Positions 55,901 to 64,000 of a DNA stretch of 64,000 nt are shown here, in pieces; positions within the stretch are counted from its first letter, which is position 1; each line of letters opens with the position of its first letter. Made by a program: the position numbers and the translations under genes. The notes beneath the pieces are model-generated. The model saw only the letters and a list, made by a program, of their open reading frames with translations, was not told the DNA's origin and made no database searches. Source of the stretch: Litoditis marina (taxonomy: Eukaryota > Nematoda > Chromadorea > Rhabditida > Rhabditidae); NCBI GenBank assembly GCA_964036275.1, contig OZ038435.1:6082187-6146186 (forward strand). Direction: 5' to 3'.

Positions 55901-58183
55901 CCCCCCCCCTCAAAAATTGTCTGATTTAGCAATTCTCTAAATTAAGGGCAAAACCCCCCTGTTTGAAAAAGTCACAACTCTGAGGCATTTAGGGTATGTA
56001 CCTTACCCATCTCGTTGCGTGTAGTTTGGTTCTCGTTGAGTGTGCAGATCAAATTACAACGCACATTTTGTCATTTCTTACACCTCCAAACACTACTGTA
56101 CCTCTAGAATCCACAACCCATCTCTCCCTCTAGTCCAAACAAAGGGCGATTTTGTTGGTTACTCCATTGAACCACCGGTTCTTATTGCAACTACCCCGAT
56201 TTTGACAATAATCGCACTTACTGATGAAAACCGTACTTCCCACCCAGTTTTATGGTTTGGTTACCCAAATGAAACACCTGATTTTCAACGTATGATCTAC
56301 TCACTTCTCTTGGTGCCATTGGGCAGGGAATCTTCGCCGTCCGAGTCGCGTGACGTGTCGCTCGTTCCGAGACTGTCGCTGCCCGACTCAGATATCGATC
56401 GATATTTCTTCTGTTTCTTCGGGCGAGATCGGCCGGACGAAGATACACTGTTAGACTTCTTTCGACCAGCAGACTGGAAAACGGATGGTTGAAAAAAGAT
56501 CTAGCAAAATATGTTCTAATCATACTCCAGAAATGCTGTTCAAATAGCGAGAAAACAATCATCTAGAACCCCTTTCAACAACAATGTGAAATAAACGCTT
56601 TCATTGCGTTTCCTTCCTCTTTCTCTGGTGAGCAAGTGTCACAGTATCGAATGTCGACTAATAAACGAACAATGCAATGTGTAACTGACGTTCTCGATTG
56701 CAGAAGTAAAAAATAAGAATTAAGAAATAAAGGAACACCATATTGCAACAATATGAAGTGAATGAATAAATCTTGAAATCTTGAAGAAAGATATTAAATA
56801 CATAAACATTAAATCCAAAACAGAGGAATAAAAACTAACTGTGTCGCTGGTAGATATGAACCTCTTGCGTGGTATGGGCGGGGGACTCATTCTGAGCGAA
56901 TCGTCCGACCGCGCCTTCTCCACGACCGAAGAGAAAATGTCGTCGTACTTCTTCTTGATGTGCGCCATTCGACCACGCAGACGCGTCGGATACACGTGTC
57001 TGAACAATTCAATACTTCATTCAGCAGGGGCAATGATAACAGATTTGGAAAATGTTACACGGTTACACCAAGCACACTTGGTGAAAATTGAGCGCGTTTC
57101 GAGACTTTTCTCATCCTTTGGACGGACCACTTCACTGGGCCAATTCACTGGAGAACCGGGTCCTTCCCGAACCAAACCGCGAACCAGTCACTGGAGAACC
57201 GAACCGAACCGACCGAACCGTCATTTGGAACCAACCGGTTCTTCAGTGAATGCTTCGAACCGATTTTACCTTGTATACTACTTCTTTGTTTGAATCATCG
57301 GTTCGGTTCGAAGTATTCCCTGGAGAACCGGCCAGTTTAGAAATCGGTTCGGTCGGTTCGGTTCGGTTCTCCAGTGACTGGTTCGCGGTTTGGTTCGGGA
57401 AGGACCCGGTTGCCCAGTGAATTCGCCACTTCACTGTAGTAGGCGCTTAGTCAAAAAAATCGGTGCCAGGAATAAGTCATTCAAAATTGAAAGTCATTAA
57501 AGTAAAAGTCATTCAAAAGTAAAAGTCATTAATTCACTTTTAGTCAGGATTTGAAAATTACGATTTTTTTCGGAAACTTTATTTTTGATTCTCAACTGTT
57601 TCTGTATTAATGACTTTCACATTTGAATGACTTTTTCTTTAATGACTTTTAATTTTGAATGACTTATTCTGGTTGCCAAAAAAATCCCGGAAACGATCCA
57701 CTATGCGTATCTTAAGAGAATTCGGCGTTAGCTAAGAAATTATAATGACTCGGTTACTTTTATTAATTTGAGTTCATAAACGTTAAGTTTTAGATATAAT
57801 CAGCTGTAAACCTAATCGATAGAGTAATAACTAGGGGAACAAACCGCTTGTGAGCTAAACAATTGGAAAAGTAACTAATCTAGACTGCAGAACTGCGCAC
57901 GTCGTTTCCAGGTTTACACGTGAGAGTTGAATACTCATACAATATGCTAACTAAGAGACATGTAGAAACTAACGTGTTCATTATGCGACAATTGACAGCC
58001 TACACAATTACCACATACCACATAACGAGTATTAATTTAAGTATTAATCAAACCCACAATTTCCACAAATCACACAATTAAAGCGATAGTTGAATATACA
58101 TAAATGTTTTGTTAACTATCATTTCTAGCAATATTGATAAAAAACACTCACTCATTTCCAGCAGAACTCTTCTCTTCAGACAT
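52917..58183 (-). CDS. C2H2-type zinc-finger protein, 373 residues (complete)
   Basis: Probably a nuclear DNA-binding or chromatin protein; family not identified. Exons in order: 58183-58152, 56999-56840, 56473-56305, 55647-55550, 55218-55142, 54814-54702, 54457-54348, 53845-53758, 53481-53368, 53077-52917; the sum is 1122 nt. It starts MSEEKSSAGNE. The N-terminal third is basic and Ser-rich (SGRSRPKKQKKYRS, a likely nuclear localisation signal). Zinc-binding pairs follow: CECGHAYATHQLLHKH, CTKCGKTTKELRENHVC, CDQFALSMNDHLRSH, CRHC, CKYCNVDFTSRH with HLVSH, and CPMCHSVM with HIIHKH. The tail is Pro-rich and ends with two sumoylation-type motifs (VKTE, VKQE) just before the stop. Several fingers are split by introns between the Cys and His halves, which supports the exon model. 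Start is the first ATG, preceded by an untranslated stretch. Confidence 0.85.
53970..54092. mobile_element. Palindromic MITE, family A, copy 5
   Basis: In the zinc-finger gene intron between exons 54457-54348 and 53845-53758. TTACAGAAGGACGATGTTGTGG and CATAATGGTCCTGCTTTGAG are the diverged ends; the inner TCTCAATTGCAGTTTGAATG is recognisable. Confidence 0.75.
55241..55366. mobile_element. Palindromic MITE, family A, copy 6
   Basis: Lies right beside exon 55218-55142 of the zinc-finger gene, in the preceding intron. AAACCTAAAGAAGCACGATT at one end and ACATAATCTTCCTACTTAAG at the other; inner arms GTCAAACTGGAATACATT and CAATTGCAGTTTAAATGA. Confidence 0.82.
55980..56070. repeat. Dispersed repeat, family D, partial copy
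   Basis: Intron of the zinc-finger gene. TGTAGTTTGGTTCTCGTTGA and GTGCAGATCAAATTACAACG form the characteristic inverted pair. Confidence 0.6.
57142..57425. mobile_element. Inverted-repeat element, family C, copy 3
   Basis: AATTCACTGGAGAACCGGG at the left and CCGGTTGCCCAGTGAATTC at the right, with the same nested GGTTCGGTTC architecture as copies 1 and 4. Intron of the zinc-finger gene. Confidence 0.87.
57451..57690. mobile_element. Fold-back element of AAAGTCATT repeats
   Basis: The left arm (CCAGGAATAAGTCATTCAAA, then repeats of AAAGTCATT) and right arm (AATGACTTTT repeats ending TTTTGAATGACTTATTCTGG) are inverted over about 70 bp. Sits directly after the family C copy, in the long first intron of the zinc-finger gene. 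Confidence 0.82.
57691..58151. other. Intronic sequence, nothing recognised
   Basis: AT-rich remainder of the first intron of the zinc-finger gene; no repeat or frame that I can support. Confidence 0.4.
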
Positions 58184-59052
58184 TGAACCAAACTCGACGA
58201 CGCAATAAATGAATAGATAATATTATAACAAACTTCTTAGGGAGAAGCCTGGAAGAAAATATGTAACTACATTTTTGAATTCGTGCACTGCACCCTCAAT
58301 TGAATAACGGTTACGAAATATTGTGCAACATGAAAAAATACGGTGGTCCCTATTACATTGGTCCGTAGTAATTAAACATTCGAATTGAACATCTGATAAA
58401 TATTGTAACTGAACTACAACTACCAGAGAACTGTAAATAAGTTAATTTAATACTCAACTGCTTACTAACCCAAATCTCGGCATAGTATACTAAACCGTAA
58501 ATCAGTATAGTATATTACATTGTAACTGACAAGTTAAGAACTAAGATAGATAGAAATATGTTCATAGAAATGTATGTCGACTTAACAATTTTACTTTAAT
58601 CGATTTCCGAATCGGTAAGAGGGTTAACTATAAAACGTATACTTTCTATTTCCATACACATCGTAGGTGTTTGGTCACACTGATTCCGACGCCAAAAAAC
58701 TGGTTACGAACCTGTTTAGACACGCTTAGACTTCGAGTAGAACATTAGGAAGAAAAACGAAATCGGCAAGCAAACGCTCGTTCTTATATCTGTAAAATCC
58801 ATCTACAAAAACATACTGGAGAAGCATAACATTATTGGATTAACTGAACTGTTAATTATGCGAAAAGTTAATAGGTAAAGTTGATAAACTATCTACAAAA
58901 TTACGTGAAGATGAAGACAGATGTTTAGCAGTTGTTGTAAAAAAGAGCTCGATCAAAGAGGGAATAGCGCACAAGCTTGACCATTCACGCGAGAAAAAAT
59001 AGATAGCGCACGCGGGGGACAAATAATCGATATATACCCCACCCCCACGCGG
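58184..59052. other. Upstream region of the zinc-finger gene
   Basis: Should hold the 5'UTR and promoter of the minus-strand zinc-finger gene. No recognisable motif; AT-rich. Confidence 0.4.
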
Positions 59053-59360
59053 CGAATTCACTGGAGAACCGGGTCCTTCCCGAACCAAACCGCGAACCGG
59101 TCACTGGAGAACCGAACCAACTGAACCGAACCGACTTTTGAACCGACCGGTTCTCCAGTGAATACTTCGAACCGAACCGACATGAATCATGAGTCAATAA
59201 GCAAGTTGTAGACAAGGTAAAATGACTCTATCCCGGTTCGGTTCGAAGCATTCACTGGAGAACCGGTCGGTTCCAAACAACGGTTCGGTGGGTTTGGTTC
59301 GGTTCTCCAGTGACTGGTTCGCGTTTCGGTTCGGGAAGGACCTGGTTCTCCAGTGAATTG
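59053..59360. mobile_element. Inverted-repeat element, family C, copy 4
   Basis: GAATTCACTGGAGAACCGGG at the left and CTGGTTCTCCAGTGAATTG at the right. It shares with copy 1 the central GAATGCTTCGAACCGAACC-type block and a TTGTAGACAAGGTAAAATGA spacer. Confidence 0.88.
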
Positions 59361-60415
59361 GCCCCCCCACGCGTCTTTCTGTTTTGGTGGTACAGAGAGC
59401 AAGATAACACCACGTCACTTCTTTATGTATACATCGCAGGCATGTCCCAAACATTTAATGTAACTAACTAACAAAGTGCGCTGGGCTCCTAATCACCAAA
59501 TATAACTCGATACTTAAAACCTTCTTGAGGCTAGGAGCTAGGTCTACCTTCAAATCAACTATACGGTTTACATGGAAAATCGACGAACAACGCCGGATGA
59601 TAACACACTCAAGATTGAAACAGAAGATTAGAAATTAAGCGTTTTCAATTCCGGTTACCGTGAGCCATGTTTTGCCATTCACGTAAGTTAAGACGTATCC
59701 ACGTCGACGAAAAGTCACATAATTACTATAATATAAATAACTTTCCCGAAAAAACACGGTTTGAAGATGATAGAACCTTGCAACATTATTTGATGAAATG
59801 TTTATTAAATTTAACTATGTACAAATATGCCAAACAACCCATATATCACAATGTTTGAGAAGAGTGACTAGCGTAAACAGAACCTTAAATTCGGAATGTT
59901 AGGGACCACAGGAGTGTACAAAATAGAAGTAAATTACTTTACAATACGAAAAATGTGCGATCTTATTAGAACCCAACACCAATGGGCTGTCCTTAAATTG
60001 TCACAGCTGCCATTAAAACTACATAGTGGCACTAAATTCATAAGAGGTACAAAGACCAATTACCAACACCACACAGTAATATATTCTAACACCCTCTTTA
60101 TAAAACATAATGTCTTAATAAATATATTTAGATCAATTATTCAAATTATAATTGTTTACTTAATATTTCAGTTCGCGATTTTAAACATCCGGCTGGTGAC
60201 AACTAAAGCTTAAAGCAGGTAACAACAGCCAAAACAATTGCATACCTAATTATTGCCCGTATGGAAATGAAAAAATAACGATGCACGTAATGGAGTTCCG
60301 ATTCCCACAAACTACTAAAACAGAAGTAAGCCGCTATATCAAATGGAAAACTACAAATTCGTTTTTTCAGATGGTAAACTATGTGCTAAATGAAAGATGG
60401 CACTCAAATGAGAAA
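59361..60415. other. Intergenic and probable VPS53 3'UTR
   Basis: No gene recognised. An AATAAA on the minus strand (59801-59806) is a candidate VPS53 poly(A) signal about 610 bp after the stop; this assignment is weak. Confidence 0.4.
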
Positions 60416-63400
60416 CTACAAATTCCGTTTTACCAGTTTCTCGAGCCTCTTCATGCTGTTGCTCTCGGCCAATCCGTCTGCGGCCAGGGATACGACCGCG
60501 TTCAATGCCTGACTGGCGGACAGTTGCGGCTGAGCTGCCGCCGCCGGCTCTGAACCACCGAATTTTGACCTAAAATGGAAGACAGTTTCATAAAACAGAA
60601 TAACCGTGGGACAGGTTATTTTTCGAATAAACTAAGTTGAAGTTCATAATTCATGCAAAGACGACAGGTTCCGTTCAACCCAGAACTGATCAGTTAATAG
60701 TTCTCCCTCTTCTACATTTTATAACTCTCAACATCCTCCGACTTTCTCAACATCCAGACGTGTCAAATTGGCATTAGAACACATTGCAGTAGGTTTTAAA
60801 CTTTTAGGCAATACCGCGCCTCTAACTACCCTATTCTGTACCTACCGGTATGCCTGTAGTATCGACGCCTGTTCTGCTCGCTTCAAACCTCGCATTTCGA
60901 GTACCTATAAATAATGAACATTAGGTGACGAACACTGAACACAATCAAGAAAATGGAAAGACTAAGCACCATGGACCATGCACCAATATAAACAGACTAG
61001 TTGTCCCGGTGTTAGGTAGCTTCAGATAAAAGTGCAAAAATCGATAGGTAAAGACCATGCTCACCTTCTGTACTTCAGTTGGGTTTGAATCTGGTAGCAA
61101 TGCAGAATAGTGGTCGACAAACGCTTCTGGCGCCTTGAAGTTTGACATCACAACCTGAACGTGTCGTTAGGGTCTTAAAACCAGAGTTAACAGCTGAAAA
61201 CTCAAAGAAACATTATGGCAAATATTAAAACTTTTACAATACCCCTTAGGGTTCTACGCTCCGACCTAAAGATAGAAACTTGATAGGCAAATACTGGAAC
61301 CCTTCTCATCCACATGAAAACCAAAAAAGGACCCGTTTTTCGATTTAAATACGTTAAATAATCTGGTTATTAACTTTGAAAAAAAAACTGCAAATTTCGG
61401 CAAAAAGCGAGCCTTTTTTTCGGAGATTTTTCTTTGGCTCGGACGATTTAAATGGAGTATGCTCGGAAAGTACCTTGAGGATCATCTCGGCCTTGGTGAG
61501 TGCCGCATTGACTCCATTTATGTAGGTGGTGGGGGGTTTGGCTGCCACCGCACTGTCAATCGACGGCAGCTGAAGGAGGAACGTCTTCAGAGAATGCGTG
61601 TCCAACAGAAGCTGTTCCGCACCTGAAGCAAAGATTACAACGAAAAGACTGAGAACAAACGAATACAAACTAGAGACAAGGAATATCGAATTTCATCCAA
61701 GCCAGTTTCTCAGTTCACTACCCATTCATTACTAACATTAGAGAAAAAAACGAGCGCTACAAAGCTATAAATGAGGAATCACAAATTTAATTTTTCATAC
61801 AAGTAAGTTCACTACCCGTTTCAGTGCCACTAATCAGTAAGATATGGTTATTCTTCAAAGAATAAAACATTTCTCAAATCAAAAAACGGCCACATTTTTC
61901 TACGGTACTCTGGCTATTATCTAGACAAAGTTATCCAAGTATAGGTATCTGCACTACTAACCATGTAGGCTGACCGGCTTGCACCGAAACAGGGCGCCGA
62001 CAAACTTCTGCGCCAGCTGGGTGGCCAGTTTGAGACATAGATGCGCGAAGTACTTCCTTCTAGAATAACAACAATAATAATGAATATATTCCTACAGCTA
62101 TTTGAGCCAAGTTTTACGTTAATTCGATAACTACTGAATCACCATGAAAGGTGCTTTAAAAATGAACCTGTCTGAATCCATCCAAATACCTAAAAAATCA
62201 TGGTTTCGCATCACGAATCTGCTCATTTTCCCGATATTCCGACATAAGCAGAGTTATCCGTTTTTCGAATTTTGCTGACTATTCCAGTAATTTACAAAAA
62301 TCTGATAATCATACATAATACAAATGACCAACCTATCGGAGAGAAGGTCCCGCAGTACCGGTACCGCCTGTCGAATATGGGACCGCATGGAGCCGATGAA
62401 CGGCGACTCGTCGCCCACGTTGTCCACCGCCGCCCAGCTAAAAGCAGACTAATCATTGCTCATTAATATATTATCGACACTGCTCTCGGCGTCAAGTTTG
62501 GCACTCCAATTTTAGATTTAGATCATACGAAAGGTACAATAACCAAACTACTAAATGGGGTGGGAGGTGAGGTTTTTCGTCGTAAAAAGGACTATTTTAG
62601 AAATGAAGGTAGTTCAAAATCTTGATTAGAAGGGAAATCAGGTATCAGGTAATTCAATAAACCAAACTAACTACTCAATATATAAACATAGAAAAACTAA
62701 CTTGACTTTTGATACGGCTTGTAAGGCGGCATCGCAGGCTCCCTCCACGTCCTGCACCAGCACTGCCAGTGACTGATTCGTGATGCTGTAGAAGGTTTCA
62801 ATCTCCTGATTCAGATCGATACCCTGTAACAAACCAGCTTTTACCAAGAACAAAAACTTGAAACTTATCAAATTTGGAAACAGCAAAATGTCATTGAACA
62901 CTAACAAATAACTGAGAAAAGAAGGCAGTTTCTGCAAATTAACCGTATGAAACGTCTCACATGGTAAGCTTCATCGGTATAGTCTTTTCAAGAGGAACCA
63001 GAAACCCCTAAAATCACGAAATTCCATAGTATCGCATACCACGTGTTTCTACATTTGGCGAAAATCATGGTTGCCAAAATATGCTCACCGGCAATCGTTG
63101 ACTAAGTTTGTCCTGCAGTTGCAGCGTCGTTTCTGCACACCAATCGGCTGTGGCCAGAATGCAACAGGCGAGAAACTGCTGATCCACAGTTAACCTGAAT
63201 TGAGAGAGATGAACTAGTACGAGGAAATGGAAAGTTCCTAGTCACAAAGGCAGTGCCGCAGTGTTTGTTTCCTGAATAGAAACTGTCCATACAATTATCG
63301 CGCTAGTGTATTCGGATATTCGAAATCCGAAAATTCTCATGTTCAGGGGTCGAGGCCCTCCATCTGGGCTTCAAAAATGACTATACACACCAGGCACCGT

Positions 63401-63782
63401 GGCACTTGCCCGTGGGCATTGGGCGCAACCTCGGCCAATGGGCGAAGGGTAAATACTATCACTATCATAACTAACCTTCTGAGGGTTTAATTTAATAACC
63501 ATTTGTTTCCAGAACAAGAGAGTAATCTAGAAGACCTCCGGACGGTAGGTATTACACAATGCTAGAACTACTTTTTGCCTCAAGTTCTAATGAACTTTTT
63601 GTTAACAACATAACTTTTAACGTAGCATGTCGTACCTGACATGTGTGGACTCCTCTCGCATGAGACTGAATAGATTGGCGGCACTGGAGCCGACCTGTTG
63701 GCCGTGGGTGGAGGGGAGGAAGGCCGTCAGACAACGGAGGGCATAACCACGCAAACATGTACGCACCACACCAATCACGTCT
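60416..63782 (-). CDS. VPS53: VPS53, C-terminal 342 residues (5' part beyond the window)
   Basis: Shared subunit of the GARP and EARP tethering complexes, which receive endosome-derived vesicles at the trans-Golgi or drive endocytic recycling. Exons in order: 63782-63636, 63194-63089, 62823-62702, 62437-62333, 62059-61962, 61622-61474, 61154-61065, 60904-60846, 60569-60416; all junctions keep frame. Recognition rests on a run of family blocks: [20 protein letters not shown], then [56 protein letters not shown], and a C-terminal [11 protein letters not shown] linker rich in Ala and Gln ([16 protein letters not shown]) lies between the last two blocks. The N-terminal part should continue past 64000; I see no further exon between 63783 and the edge. 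Confidence 0.93.
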
Positions 63783-64000
63783 CTGAACACAGAAGAACTT
63801 GGTGAGGGGTTTTATGGTGAAAGACAAATGTTCTCCATAACTGGTCACGAAAAAAATAGGAGAAGCCGAAAATCACCGCAACCGAGTAAATTACGGGAAC
63901 GCTTACAGCTGCGTCAGACAGACATAACAAACCCACAAGTCCCCACTACACTTGTAGGTATAAGAGTGGCTGGGAACAGCTATCATGTGCCTTTATGGAA

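Overview
This window is eukaryotic nuclear DNA from an animal. Every protein-coding gene is split by many GT-AG introns whose acceptors usually end in TTTCAG, TTCCAG or TTGCAG. The gene set is metazoan: a neuroendocrine IA-2/phogrin receptor, peroxisomal Lon, VPS53 and a multi-C2H2 protein. The modest intron sizes and very high density of short inverted-repeat elements suggest an invertebrate. I cannot fix the phylum from sequence alone.

Layout. 1-6.8 kb: no gene recognised; CT and G simple repeats, two dispersed-repeat copies. 6.8-22.6 kb (+): PTPRN/IA-2-like receptor pseudophosphatase, 21 exons modelled, first exon(s) with the signal peptide not found. 22.6-26.2 kb: intergenic nest of inverted-repeat elements. 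26.2-36.1 kb (+): 27-exon gene for an unrecognised 953-residue protein with an arginine/glycine-rich tail. 37.2-38.1 kb (+): small, incompletely resolved gene. 38.9-40.1 kb (-): solitary LINE-type ORF1. 40.2-50.1 kb (-): complete 22-exon LONP2 (791 residues, ending Ser-Lys-Leu). 50.1-52.9 kb: intergenic with inverted-repeat elements. 52.9-58.2 kb (-): complete 10-exon C2H2 protein (373 residues). 58.2-60.4 kb: intergenic. 60.4 kb to the right edge (-): last nine exons of VPS53.

The genes do not form one pathway. IA-2 (dense-core vesicles) and VPS53 (endosome-to-Golgi tethering) both concern secretory membrane traffic, LONP2 concerns peroxisomal matrix quality control, and the zinc-finger protein is probably nuclear. 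For the four main genes I joined exons by hand and checked that every junction keeps frame; the summed CDS lengths are exact multiples of three (2376, 1122 and 2862 nt; the two partial genes also close in frame).

The most striking content is (i) an IA-2 homologue whose PTP signature has lost the catalytic cysteine as well as the WPD-loop aspartate, (ii) at least ten families of short inverted-repeat elements, some touching splice sites or a probable poly(A) signal, and (iii) the unrecognised 953-residue RG-tailed protein.
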